A DNA stretch of 64,000 nt from Trichomonas vaginalis G3 (GCF_026262505.1 NC_067205.1:16864001-16928000); one strand, 5' to 3'. Shown: positions 51,911 to 62,716, counted from the first letter of the stretch. Numbers and translations are program-made. The notes: a model not told the origin generated them from the letters alone.

Positions 51911-52849
51911 ATCTAACGCATTGACAATAACAGGAGATATTCCTAGGTATAAATATGAAAATAATTATACACTAACCATTATTTCAATTCAAAGATGCTC
52001 TTCTGTTGGAGAAAATGCATTTGATAATTGCGGCAATCTTACAGATGTGTATTTATCTGAAGGATTAATAAATATATCAGATTATGCATTCCGAAATCCC
52101 GGAATCATTAACATTGAGTTTCCGAATTCATTACTAAGGATTGGAAAAAACTGCTTCAGGGGCTGCAATTTTTACAATCATTCACTTTTCCAAAGAAATT
52201 CGTTCAATAGGATACAGTGGTTTTGAAGGATGCAACGGCCTTTCATCAATTACTTTATAAAGTAAGGTAATAGTCGAAGGTCGTTGTTTTTCTAATTGTC
52301 CATCACTAGAAAAGGTAAATCTTCAGAATTATCAAATTGAATTCGCCAGGGCAGTTTTTAACGATTTTTAAAAGATCAAAACAATATATTTCCCAGATGC
52401 AATGAAAAAATTGGGAAATGAAACATTTTTTAGGTGCATAAATTTAGAAAAAGTTCGTCTTCCACCAACTCTTCAAGTAATCCCAAGTGATTTTTTTCTT
52501 TGCGTGTGAATCATTAAAAGAAATCCATATTCATTCAACAGTTAAAGAGAAAGGAAATTATGCATTTTATGAGTGCAACATTTCAAATTCTGATTTTGTT
52601 TTGCCAGAAGGTCTAGAAATAATAGGAGATCAAGCTTTTAGTTTTGGCTTAATGATAAACAATAAAAAATGTTGCTGTTTTTGATCAATCATTGTTGTTG
52701 TAGTTGTAATTTTCAGGATATACAAAAGTGCAAATGAGGATAGTGATGATGTCCTCAATGGAGAGTACCTTTTGCAGTACATTTCGAATCAGATGTGGAT
52801 GTACCACCTTGGGCACCCCAAACTTCTAAAAAGTATATTCCTTTTTTAA
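51845..52849 (+). pseudogene. BspA-like gene with signal peptide and membrane tail, heavily broken
   Basis: The ATG at 51845 gives a signal peptide (SFHKNIGFILFFLNIYS), then a stop. A frameshift leads to ALTITGDIPRYKYENNYTL and LRR_5 units such as ENAFDNCGNLTDVYLSEGL. At least four more breaks follow (near 52180, 52258, 52370 and 52500). The last units (FVLPEGLEIIGDQAFSF) are followed by a frame with a Val-rich membrane segment and the tail YKSANEDSDD, which is nearly that of the GP63 gene. The gene once coded for a full type I membrane BspA protein. Confidence 0.65.
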
Positions 52850-53245
52850 AGTTATTTCATACGCTGAACAAACATAGGGCGATGAACAAGGATATTGGAA
52901 GGAAAGCGAATAGTGATCATCATCTTTGCTGATTTTTAAAGATTCGGAATGAGATACACTGAAAATCCCGAAATAATTTTCAGTTTGAACGCTTTGGCAA
53001 AAAATGAAGTATTCAAAAGTTTAAGGCTTCAATGACATATTGTCTTTCAATTCTAGACTTTATAATAAAAGAAATCGAAGCATCATCAATGAGAATGATG
53101 ATGACAAAGTTTCAAGAAGATGAGATTAATTTATTTTATAGAAAATGTCTAAAGTTGCATAATCTTTCCATCATTTTCCTATATAAATGTCACTTTTCGA
53201 CATTTTTTTGTTTCCATCTTTTAGGGATAAATCTAGTCAAATTTA
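52850..53245. other. Intergenic stretch with possible coding remnants
   Basis: Short frames (for example near 52945 and 53032-53265) have no recognisable motif. Nothing else seen. Confidence 0.4.
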
Positions 53246-53983
53246 ATGCCTATTTATCAAAATAGGTTTGTATATACCATTTTAAATGATGCTACAAGAA
53301 CAGCAACTCTTGGAGATGGATCTTCAGTAAATGGAAATGGATTTGTAGAAAAAACATCTATTTCTGGAACTGTAGACATCCCTTCATCTCTAAATGGCTA
53401 TTCATTAATATCATTAAGCCACTTTTCTATTCGAAATTGCAATCAAATAACAGAATTAATTCTTCCGCATTCATTAGTTCAACTAGATAATGCAGCTTTA
53501 ACAGTTTGTGACTCACTAACAAATTTAGTATTCCCAAACTCAATACGAACATTTGGAGATTTTATTGACTTTTTTAGAATCGCCAAAAATATTACTTTTG
53601 AAAGAGGTTCCAAGCTTACATCTGTTGGAACTCATTTTTTGAGATATTGCCACGAATTAGAATATCTAGAATTGCCATCATCACTAATTTCAATTCAATC
53701 GTTAAATTGTTTTGAGAAGAACTATAAATTGAAAAAGATCGTTTATTGTGGTGATGGAAATTTTGATAGTCTTGATCGATTCATTGATTGCCCTTCAAAT
53801 CTAATAATTGAAGTTTCCATAAGGTATCCTTCTCTATATTTTGCTGGCATAAAAGTTAGTCCTTGCACTAATATTACCTGTATCTCAAGTATTCAAAATT
53901 ATTTAAATAGAAGCATTTTTTGCTTCCAACATTCCATGTATAGTATACTAGTGATAAATGCCATATTTACACAAAATAAGTGA
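53246..53983 (+). CDS. Short BspA-like protein, probably lacking its signal peptide
   Basis: 245 residues from ATG 53246. YTILNDATRTATLGDGSSV followed by TVDIPSSLNGYSLISLSHF is the usual N-terminal cap before the LRR_5 units. Units such as ELILPHSLVQLDNAALTVC follow, and the protein ends in the usual C-terminal cap (VYCGDGNFDSLDRF, then YPSLYFAGIKV). So repeats and both caps are present but no signal peptide and no anchor. It may be an intact small relative or a 5'-truncated copy. Confidence 0.6.
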   Translation: MPIYQNRFVYTILNDATRTATLGDGSSVNGNGFVEKTSISGTVDIPSSLNGYSLISLSHFSIRNCNQITELILPHSLVQLDNAALTVCDSLTNLVFPNSIRTFGDFIDFFRIAKNITFERGSKLTSVGTHFLRYCHELEYLELPSSLISIQSLNCFEKNYKLKKIVYCGDGNFDSLDRFIDCPSNLIIEVSIRYPSLYFAGIKVSPCTNITCISSIQNYLNRSIFCFQHSMYSILVINAIFTQNK

Positions 53984-54085
53984 CAATAAGATTATACCGA
54001 TTTTTTTTAAAAAATGTAAATATTTTTGTTTCGTATTTCGTAAGATATGAATAGAATTACAAAATCTCAATAGCTTTACTCAGTG

Positions 54086-54184
54086 ATTCAATTTCTATTA
54101 GTTTTTATTCAAATTTCAATGAGTTTTCACAAGAATATTGGTTTCATTCTATTCTTTTTGAATATATATTCAATTTTAAATGTA
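54086..54184. repeat. 99-bp direct repeat, copy 2 (upstream of GP63)
   Basis: Identical to 51812-51910. The signal-peptide frame from ATG 54119 stops after a few codons (GTATGGATATAG), and the GP63 frame starts 138 bases further on. Confidence 0.8.
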
Positions 54185-54256
54185 TGGATATAGAATAATG
54201 AAGCAATAACTTGTCTTAAAATTTTGAGAGATTTCTGATCGTTTAAACAATAAAAA

Positions 54257-56353
54257 ATGTTGTTGTTGTTTTTGATCAATCATTTCATACATAATTGCAC
54301 ATATGATGAAAACATGGCTAGCTTACCAATATACTATTCCGAAGTATACCATAAACGTACTCTTAGGGAAGAAAGTTGGGAAAACATTCGAATTCATTTT
54401 GATTACAGATATATGGATGGAACGATAAATAATGGGAAAACTTGTTATCAAAATGGTGCTTCTGTAACTTATAACGGTGTGACTTATACTTGCACACAAG
54501 ATGATGTTTTAACGACTCAAAAGGCCCAAGCTGCAAAACAGACAATGGAGAATGTAAGAATCTATTTACAGAAGCTTCTTAAAGTAATACCTTTGACAAA
54601 ATCTATTACCGTTAGAGATTATTTTTCTTATATGAAATATAATCTTCCATATTCTGTTTCGAATGCAGATTTATATATGGGTATTCTAGTTAGACCATAT
54701 GGCAATAAAAACCCATTGGCGACTGCAGGATCTAATACTCAAGAACCAACATACTACAGACCAATTGTTGGAGCTGTTTTCTTGAATGGAAGATCATTAC
54801 CTACTGCACCACAAAACGAAAATAGTACTAACTGTCAGTTTTTCTACGTTTGTGTTCATGAAATTTTCCATGCTCTTGGTATTTCCTATGTAAACTTTAA
54901 CTATTACCATCCTTATGGAACAAATAAACCTCATGAGCAAATTACTTGCAGTTTTACAAAGTCTGGCAAGAGATTTACTTTTTTAGTAACGCCTTACGCT
55001 CATATTTTTGCGAAGAAGCAGTTTGGAGTCGAGACATTCTATGGAGATGATGGAAATTGTCCTTCAGGTATCGAAATCGAGGACGGCGGCGGAAAAGGAA
55101 CAAGACGTAGCCATGTAGAAGGAAGAACATACATGACAGACCTCATGACAGGTGTTACTATACAAACAAAAGCAGGACCTTTCAATAGATTGACTGATGC
55201 TACTTTAGCAATTTTGCAAGATACAGGAAATTACAAAGTCAATTGGAGAATGGGACAGCCACTTGTATGGGGACATCCTGAATCAATCAATGACCAATAT
55301 ATTAAAGATTTCGCTACTGGACCTCCACAAAATGTATTTCCGGCTTATTATAACTACGATGCAAGCAATAATTATCCTATTGGATATACAGGATTCAATT
55401 TCAAGTACTATGGACCAACAAATGCTTATAATGCTCCTTCATGTCCAAATTCAAATTCAGATCTTCAGAAATATTGTAACGCAAAGAGTTTCTATAATCC
55501 AAAATCTTATTCTAAAACAGGTCAAGACGCTGTTTACGATTTTATGCCACTAATTTATCCTAATTCCGTTTGTCCAAAAGGTCAAGCAACACTTTTAACA
55601 AGTCTCCAAGGCAGTAAACAATGTGGTACTTACAAGTGCAACGGATATGAGAGTTTTACGATCGAAGTTCCAACAGATACTTTTGGAGGAAAAAAAACAG
55701 TCACTTGCACAAAGTCAAATGTTGGAAAAGTTACATCTGATCCTTTATATATATCAAGTGAATGGTCAATGCCACGAATGTATTGGTGTCCAGATCCAGA
55801 AAGATTCTGCAGATCAGTCAAATTATCAGAAATGTACTTCAGAAACGATCCATTCCTCAACTATACGAAACAACTTGTAGATGTACCAGATCCAAATCCT
55901 CCTACACCAACACCAAAGACTCCTACACCAACACCAAAGACTCCAACACCAACACCAAAGACTCCAACACCAACACCAAAGACTCCAACACCAACACCAA
56001 AGACTCCAACACCTGAATTACCAACACCTGATCCGAAAACTCCAACACCTGATCCAAAACCTCAAAATCCAACACCAGAATCGCAATCACAAACTGCGGA
56101 AAGTGAAAAACCAACTCAAATAATTTCTAATTCGGAGTCATCTTCAACTTCTAACGGAAACAATAGTCAAGATGATAATTCAAATGATAAATCAAACAAG
56201 GAAGGTTTGTTATCTGGTAAAATGAAGTGGGTTATCATTGGATCTATTATTGGAGCTGTTGTAGTTGTTGCAATCATTGTTGTGGTAGTTGTAGTTGTCA
56301 GGAAACACAAAAGTGCAAATGAGGATAGTGATGATAGAAACTTTTTAGTCTAA
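54257..56353 (+). CDS. GP63-like (leishmanolysin, M8) surface metallopeptidase
   Basis: A complete 698-residue type I membrane protein. A short hydrophobic start (LLLFLINHF) is followed by the peptidase domain. The zinc site is His201-Glu-x-x-His205 (VHEIFHALGI), the third ligand is likely His286 (RRSHVEGR), and the Met-turn is near Met297 (DLMTGV). Many paired Cys follow. Residues about 550-610 form a Pro/Thr stalk of TPTPKT repeats. A Ser/Asn-rich spacer, a Val-rich membrane segment (about 655-680) and a short tail (HKSANEDSDDRNFLV) end the protein. It degrades host or prey proteins at the cell surface. The first codons lie in DNA similar to a BspA gene tail, so the signal peptide may be a replacement. 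Confidence 0.85.
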   Translation: MLLLFLINHFIHNCTYDENMASLPIYYSEVYHKRTLREESWENIRIHFDYRYMDGTINNGKTCYQNGASVTYNGVTYTCTQDDVLTTQKAQAAKQTMENVRIYLQKLLKVIPLTKSITVRDYFSYMKYNLPYSVSNADLYMGILVRPYGNKNPLATAGSNTQEPTYYRPIVGAVFLNGRSLPTAPQNENSTNCQFFYVCVHEIFHALGISYVNFNYYHPYGTNKPHEQITCSFTKSGKRFTFLVTPYAHIFAKKQFGVETFYGDDGNCPSGIEIEDGGGKGTRRSHVEGRTYMTDLMTGVTIQTKAGPFNRLTDATLAILQDTGNYKVNWRMGQPLVWGHPESINDQYIKDFATGPPQNVFPAYYNYDASNNYPIGYTGFNFKYYGPTNAYNAPSCPNSNSDLQKYCNAKSFYNPKSYSKTGQDAVYDFMPLIYPNSVCPKGQATLLTSLQGSKQCGTYKCNGYESFTIEVPTDTFGGKKTVTCTKSNVGKVTSDPLYISSEWSMPRMYWCPDPERFCRSVKLSEMYFRNDPFLNYTKQLVDVPDPNPPTPTPKTPTPTPKTPTPTPKTPTPTPKTPTPTPKTPTPELPTPDPKTPTPDPKPQNPTPESQSQTAESEKPTQIISNSESSSTSNGNNSQDDNSNDKSNKEGLLSGKMKWVIIGSIIGAVVVVAIIVVVVVVVRKHKSANEDSDDRNFLV
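55910..56015 (+). repeat. 18-bp coding tandem repeat (Pro-Thr stalk)
   Basis: Five to six near-identical 18-base units ACACCAACACCAAAGACT encode TPTPKT repeats in the GP63 stalk. Unit number probably varies between strains by slippage (inference). Confidence 0.8.
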
Positions 56354-56702
56354 AAACTTTTTTACTTCTTCATTTTTTTAAAATCAAACTTATAAGTATT
56401 TAGTCACAACATTAAGATCTAGTTTTTATGAGCGATAACAAGATTCTTGAATTTCGGTTCCGATTTTTTTTAAACAATTGATTTTCTTATGATTTGTTAT
56501 ATATTTACAAAATTTCTTATAGTTCAAAAAACCTTATTGTTCTGAATTCAGATTGTCTGTAATGTATCGTCATATTTAATTATTTCTGGCTCGGCGGCCA
56601 CATTTATTCTTATAAGCTTAATGAGGTGAACATATGTAAAAATGAATTCATTCTGTACAGAAAAAATTGAATTGTCTCTCAACTCCAATTAGATCATGCA
56701 AA

Positions 56703-58681
56703 ATGGCAATCATTTTAGCTTTGCTTTACAAAAATATTGAAGAACAATACTACACATCAGATGGGAAAAACCTTACTGCAGTCAATGACACTTATTCAGA
56801 CCTTAAAATTTCGGTAAAATGCGAAATTATCCAGAACAAATGTTTTTATCAACTTCTTTCTTTAAGATCATTCACCTTTGAAGAAAATTCTAATTTGGTA
56901 TCAATTGGAAGCCAAAGTTTTTATGAATGTAAAAATCTAACAGCAATTGATCTATCATCATGTCATAAACTAAAAATCATATATAATTCTGCATTTTCAA
57001 AGTGCATAAATGTTTCTTATATCAATTTACCCGAAGGACTACGTGAAATTCAAGGTAGTGTTTTTTCCGGAATTTCATTGATTACAAGTATTACGATCCC
57101 TCAATCGGTTGAAATACTTGGTCCAAGTGTATTTTCTGAATGTCGCAAACTAAAAACTATTAATTTTGTAGAAGGTTCGAAATTGAAAATAATTGATTAT
57201 TTTTTTATTTCTCAAACAAATATTTCTTCATTTGAAATACCAGAAAATGTTGAAAAAATTGATGGAGGGGCATTTTTTGAAACAAAAATAAAAACCCTTA
57301 CTCTCAATACGAAAAATCAATTTTTGACAATTGAAAATGGCATAGTTTATTCAAAGAATAAAAGCAATTTGTATCTTTTTTAAGTTCACCTGTTGGTGAA
57401 TATATAATACCAGATTATATCACAACAATAGGAATAGATTGCTTTTATTTGTCAAGTATAACTTCAGTAATTATTCCACCTAATGTTAAAAGGTTAGAAG
57501 AATTTGCATTCATGGGAAGTTATATTAAGAATGCTACATTTATGGGGCCATTAGATTATATTGGAGAATCAATTTTTGAAATATGTGATCAGCTTGAATT
57601 AATTATTTTCCCTAATGTTTCAATAATAGTTGATGCTTTAGCATTTGTATCATATTTCAACTTAAAAGTTCAAATGGCATTCACACATAAAACATTATTT
57701 TCTTCAACAGCATTTGATATAATAACAAATGTTTCTATTTCTTATTTGAATGAGTCTAATCTTATAATTGACAAACAATCTTTAATTATGAATTATGATC
57801 AATCATTAATCTATGAATTCTGGGGATACAATTTCTTATCGCTTACAATTCCTACAACAGTACAAACAATTAAAGAAAGTGCATTTGAGAACTCATCAAT
57901 TTCTGAAATAAATTTCCAATTAAATTCCGAACTTTCTTCTATAGAAAATAATGCATTTAGAAATTGTTCAAATTTGAAATCATTTAGTTTTATGTCAAAT
58001 AATTTTAATTCTTTAGGATCTTCAGTATTTAAAGACTGTATTAAATTAGTATTTGTTACAAATATTAAAGATGTTCCAGAGAGTTGTTTTTCAGGATGTA
58101 CATCATTACAAAATGTTACCTTCAGAAATGGTGCAACATTTATTGGACCTAGATCATTTGAAAATTGTATTTCTATAGAAAGTATTAACATCCCATCAAC
58201 TATTGAGACGATCTCGGAATATTCATTTATTAATTGCATTCAGCTTAAATCAATTGTTTTCTCACAATCAAATTCTCTTTCTAGTATATCTATAAATGCA
58301 TTTTCAGGATGTGATTCCATTGAAAGTATAAACAATTTTGAATCAACTGATTACAAATGCATCCAAAATACTCTTTATATCAAAAATGAAGGAAAACTTC
58401 ATCTTGTTTATCATGTAAGAAATTCCCCTGAAAAAGTGATAATTATCAATTGTTTTGTTATCAAAAGTTATTCATTTGATCATTGCTTCAATATAGAGAA
58501 TATCAGTATCCTTTCAGATAGTGTCACTTTGATTGAATCAAACGCATTCAACAGCTGTTTAAATCTTAAGTTTATCAACTTCCCATTATCGATTCAAACT
58601 GTTCAACCGCATTCATTTAATGATTGTCCTTCAATTAGATGCCCACTTCGAATTGAGAATAAAACTCTCAACTACTTCTAG
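56703..58681 (+). pseudogene. BspA-like gene with one frameshift
   Basis: Starts at ATG 56703 (MAIILALLYKNIEEQ, a weak signal peptide); the longer frame opens at TTG 56667. LRR_5 units follow (QSFYECKNLTAIDLSS and so on). The first frame stops at 57383 just after a run of six T. The second frame takes over (SSPVGEYIIPDYITTIGID) and is open to 58681, giving about 640 residues of repeats in all. The end (CPSIRCPLRIENKTLNYF) lacks the C-terminal cap and membrane anchor seen in other members and stops just before the hairpin element at about 58690. So the 3' end may have been lost to that insertion. Confidence 0.7.
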
Positions 58682-58840
58682 AGATGCGAGTTTCCGAATT
58701 TTTTTAGCCCTGGGATGTCATAACCGCTGCGGTTTTGTAAAATTTGGGATAAATTTTGACAATCCATTTTTTGTGGGATGTACGTTTATATCAATTTGCT
58801 CGGCGTTTGCCGAGCTATTGTACAATCCTACTCGAATTCA

Positions 58841-59203
58841 TTACGCAGCCCTGGTCACTCAAAGGCCAGGGCATACAATTACAAAATAGTAGAGTGAGAC
58901 TCTTCTAATTTCTTCCAATCACAAGGAAGATCTTAGAAGAGCCTCACTCTACTCGAACACATTACGCAGCCCTGGTCACTCAAAGGCCAGGGCATACAAT
59001 TACAAAATAGTAGAGTGAGACTCTTCTAATTTCTTCCAATCACAAGGAAGATCTTAGAAGAGCCTCACTCTACTCGAACACATTACGCAGCCCTGGTCAC
59101 TCAAAGGCCAGGGCATACAATTACAAAATAGTAGAGTGAGACTCTTCTAATTTCTTCCAATCACAAGGAAGATCTTAGAAGAGCCTCACTCTGCTCGAAC
59201 ACA
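58841..59203. repeat. Three identical 121-bp tandem units with two hairpins each
   Basis: Units start at 58841, 58962 and 59083 with no visible differences, and a fourth, diverged start is at 59204. Each unit holds a short palindrome (GCCCTGGTCACTC against GGCCAGGGC) and a longer one of about 60 bases (GTAGAGTGAGACTCTTCTAA against AGAAGAGCCTCACTCTAC). Identity suggests very recent expansion, or sequence conversion. Confidence 0.8.
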
Positions 59204-59470
59204 CTACGCAGCTCCTGCTCAACAATGAGCAGGTCTTACCACTTTGAGAGGCTTTCGTTCGAGTTCTGATGCAGATCCCAACGCGAGCGAGAGTCTCTCA
59301 AGCAAGCTTCTAATTCGTAGCTAGAGTTTCACTCTTATGAACTGGCAGCCAATTTGAGAGAATTTCGCTCGAGATCTAATGAAAAATCAGAACTCGGCCA
59401 AAAATTGCCCAAACAGGCTTGTAATTCGTAGCTATAGTATTGATCGTATGGATGTGTTGCCAATATTAGA

Positions 59471-59517
59471 GACTTTCGCTCGATGTCTGATATTGCATCA
59501 GACATCGAGCGAAAGTC
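59471..59517. repeat. Perfect 20-bp hairpin
   Basis: GACTTTCGCTCGATGTCTGA, a 7-base loop TATTGCA, and the exact reverse complement. It is the last member of the array; two less perfect relatives lie at about 59251-59300 and 59351-59400. Confidence 0.75.
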
Positions 59518-59830
59518 ACTCAAAACAGCTTAGACATGTCTATTTTGACGGCATTAAATGATTTCATAGGAAATGTCTCAGTTGTTAATTAAGTTCACGT
59601 GAGCTTTTATGAATGAAAATAAGTAAAAAAAAAGAATTTTCTCAAAAAAAATTGTGTACGCATTGAAATTTTTATCTATAAATTTAGATATGTCATCAAT
59701 AATATAATATAATTTTAAATTCGTGGAGTACACTTGGGATAATTGAATATGGGCTCCCCCATCCCAACCTCTCAAACTTCCTCTGAATTTGGACAAGGTA
59801 TCCCAATCCCAAAGACCTATCTGAATAAAA

Positions 59831-60720
59831 TGAAATAAGTATATTATATATATTATTTATTTGCTAATAATGAGCATAAATCGCTAAAATTATGAAGAAA
59901 TTAAAAATTAAAAATTAAAATTAGAAAAAAATGTTGATTTAATGAGAGAATATTGTATAAAAATAGAATTATTAGCTAAAATACGTATTAATTTTATGAT
60001 ATTTCAATCACATTAACGAAAATCGTCCATTTTTAATTCAAATGGGCGGGAAAAAAAAATAAAATTCCAAAAAAAAATTGAATTGGGGAAACGATAGGGG
60101 ACGGGATATGAGAAACCCCATATGTTTGGGAATTTTTCGCATCACTAACTACTTCGATATGATTGAAGAATCTGGAATTTCACGTAATCTTCTTATTTCG
60201 TGTATTGATGTTCTTAGGACTAATAATGTTCAATTAGTTAAACAAATGTATGAAAGTGCTCCCAATCTTTATTGGAAACGTCTTTCTAAATTATAAAGAT
60301 TCATTCTTAAAATATTCGTACTATAGTTTAGATTAGATAAATGAACGATAAAACATTTTTTGTAATAGTTTGAATGAAAAATAATCGTTTTTTGCGCGTT
60401 TTTTGTCGGAAAACCCCATATGTGCAAACATCAAAAAAAAATATATATATATTAGATCTTATTTATCGATGTATTAGTATTATGAAATATTTTTAAATTC
60501 TTTGAATATGATTCTTTGATTGAGTTTTCTATCTTTTAAAATTTAAATGGCATCCAAAAGTCGTCATGTTCAATTAAATTTATTTCTAGATAAAAAATTG
60601 ATGAGGATATTTCATTTCTGATTACTTAAATTTATTTATATTAGTGCGACTCTTTTAATTAATACTACGATATATACTTTAAAATATTACTTTTAATCAA
60701 TAAAAGATAAGTTATATTTA
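59831..60720. other. AT-rich stretch with possible gene remnant
   Basis: Mostly AT-rich, with two copies of AAACCCCATATGT (near 60111 and 60411) facing the same way and a short frame at 60108-60296. No RNA gene or clear transposon. Confidence 0.4.
60108..60296 (+). CDS. Short hypothetical ORF
   Basis: 62 residues from ATG 60108; a longer frame opens at TTG. The part after residue 10 has protein-like composition (FRITNYFDMIEESGISRNLL, then VQLVKQMYESAPNLYW). No family recognised. Probably the remnant of a larger gene. Confidence 0.25.
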   Translation: MRNPICLGIFRITNYFDMIEESGISRNLLISCIDVLRTNNVQLVKQMYESAPNLYWKRLSKL

Positions 60721-60723
60721 CTT

Positions 60724-61506
60724 TCATTTAGTCATTTCAATTATTTTATTTACAAGAGGTTCGGTTTCTTCAAAGAATTTGTTGTTTGCGCGGTCGAACA
60801 CTGCATAAGATGTGATGACAACGTCATCCCACCAGAAGCATTTGATGTTGAAATCTCTTGCACATCCAAGATAGAATTCACACCATCTCATTCTGTCTTC
60901 AAGATTATTAAAATTCCTGGATCCAAACTCAGTAATAACAACTTCAATATTATTCATTCTCATTGCAGCAGTAAGATTTTTGAATGATTCTAAAATGCTT
61001 TCTTCATAATCTTTTCCGTATCCGCTCTTTCCAGGGAATTTATGATTGCTCTTTTCATCATTGTCCATTGTGAAGAAATAAGGATCATAGTTGTTGACAG
61101 ACAAAGCAACATATTTATCATCAGGAATAGTTACGTTCTTCATGGCTTCGAAACTGGAATTTCCTGAGTAAGTGTTGAAAAATATGATTCTATTGAGGTT
61201 ATTTTCATCTTTTGTTCCTCTGACTACTTCATAGCACTTCATATTTAACTTGTTTATGAAATCCCATGATTCTTTGTTTCCTGGACCAAATTCTTTGACA
61301 TTTGGACACTTTCTTTGACGAGTTTCGTTCATTACCTGGAAAATCAAGTGTTGATCACATTCTTTAAATGCATTAGCAAGTTGCCACCAGATATCTCCGA
61401 GCTTTTTCGTTGAATCTTCTAAAGATTCTTCATTGAATAAATCAGGAGAGAGGAAATCTTCATGGTGACAGTTATGTTTTATTGCGCTGGTAACAAATTT
61501 CTTCAC
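60724..61506 (-). pseudogene. Glycoside hydrolase family 5 (cellulase-like), 5' truncated
   Basis: 260 residues in an open frame without ATG (it opens at GTG 61506; a stop lies about 35 bases further upstream). CHHEDF is the conserved His region before helix 3. Glu61 in QVMNETRQ is the acid/base of the NE motif, and Glu193 in VVITEFGSRN is the nucleophile; WWDDVV follows. The enzyme would hydrolyse beta-glucans or related glycans. About the first 70-90 residues of the barrel and the signal peptide are missing. GH5 genes in protists often come from bacteria, so transfer is possible (inference). The catalytic residues are intact, so truncation is recent or the upstream part is rearranged. Confidence 0.7.
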
Positions 61507-61639
61507 ACAATGATTGTTAAAGGAATAACGGTCTATCTCTACTTATATCACTCGTTTATTATTAATTTTCAATACCACTAGTCAGAATGTTGTATTGTTG
61601 TATTAAAAGATCATAAAATTTTAAGGTTATCTGAGGAAA

Positions 61640-62716
61640 AAAATATATTTGTAAACATTTCAAATTCTCCATCAAGAATGGGGCGACTTTTTCGAAGGAA
61701 GCCCCACAGATTCAAGCGGTGGAAAAATTCCATCAAACGGCCAGTATCATGTTGAAGATGATAATTTCGCTGGTTTTTCAGACAACACGATCTTTTTTTC
61801 TACAAGTTCAAGTACGAATAAATTATTAGTTGAAACGTCATCATTTTCGCATAATAAACTAGCAAATAATAATTATGATGGTGGAACATGTCTTTATTTT
61901 TATGATTCAGGTGAATGTTGTCAAAATAAAATTTGTTCTATAAATAACAGTGTCAATGGACAATATGTTTATGGTCACCACTCTCGTGTTTATGTAACAA
62001 ATTCTAATACAGCTAAGAATTTTCTGAATTTTTCTACTATTTCAGAATGTGGAAAAGAAGAAATTGTATATGCACCAGTTTTTCATACAAATGGAAATAT
62101 TCAGATTAGTAAAACAAATATTTCTAAATGTTTATCATGTCGATATTCATCATTCGATATATATAATGGAGCTACATCACCATTTATTGCATATTCAACT
62201 TTTTCGAATAATTCACATTCTACTGAATATGGATTGGTTTTTGAATCAATAAGTCGGGCTTCTTTTCTACAGGAAAGTAACATACTTAATAATAAAGGAA
62301 CAGATACAATCACTTCATATAATTCAGCAAAACTTACAGTCGAAGATTGTGTAATTAAAGGGAATTCGGGTGGTGTTTTATTTAGAAATGAAGGGTCATC
62401 TATTGAAGTAATTCATTGTAATATTGATGATTCATATTCAACAGATGGAACAGTTTATACAAATCAAATATCAACTAATGCTTTTGAAAATAAAATAGTT
62501 CATTTGAGTACAGTTAACTGCAAAGCTATGTATTTTGGAGATGAAATACAAACTAAATCTGAAATAAAAGATTATTATGAAATGAAAGAAGATTTTTATC
62601 ATTTTCTTATTCATATTATTTCAAATATTCATTCTAACCAAAATTACATTAAGAAACATCTGAAATATTCATATTTAATTTTATTTTTAAATGTTTTTCA
62701 TAAAGATATCTCATGA
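61640..62716 (+). pseudogene. Beta-helix-like surface protein, 5' broken
   Basis: From about 61655 one frame is open to 62716 (about 350 codons) without an ATG before 62234. Near 61680 the sense upstream (FVNISNSPSRMG) is in another frame than downstream (DFFEGSPTDSSGGK), so there is a frameshift. Repeated short units (SGGVLFRNEGSSIEVIHCN, then FSNNSHSTEYGLVF) suggest a right-handed beta helix of the Pmp-like kind, similar to 50560-51481. No anchor is seen at the end. The next open start (ATG 62234) would give only 160 residues. Confidence 0.5.

Larger units (their letters stand above)
58690..59830. mobile_element. Hairpin-array element related to units A and B (ends unresolved)
   Basis: A TAGCCCTGGGATG tip-like start near 58705, repeated GGGAT words (58716, 58749, 58777), and the palindrome CTCGGCGTTTGCCGAGC (58799-58815) closely related to those in units A and B. 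Then comes a hairpin array (58841-59517), and inverted ATCCC words (59762, 59805, 59812) close the right side. The order is reversed relative to units A and B. I find no matching target duplication, so the exact ends are unknown. No protein gene inside. Confidence 0.5.

Noticed and set aside
53032..53265. 77-residue frame between BspA fragments
   Set aside because: No motif, composition close to random AT-rich DNA, and it runs into the start of the next BspA frame.
55881..56123. Gln/His-rich frame and antisense Val/Leu frame in the GP63 stalk
   Set aside because: Shadow frames of the 18-base Pro-Thr repeat; the GP63 frame continues through it.
59740..60125. A separate transposon from TAGGGGACGGG near 60094
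   Set aside because: Only a tip-like word and a repeated AAACCCCATATG were seen; no matching opposite tip or target duplication.
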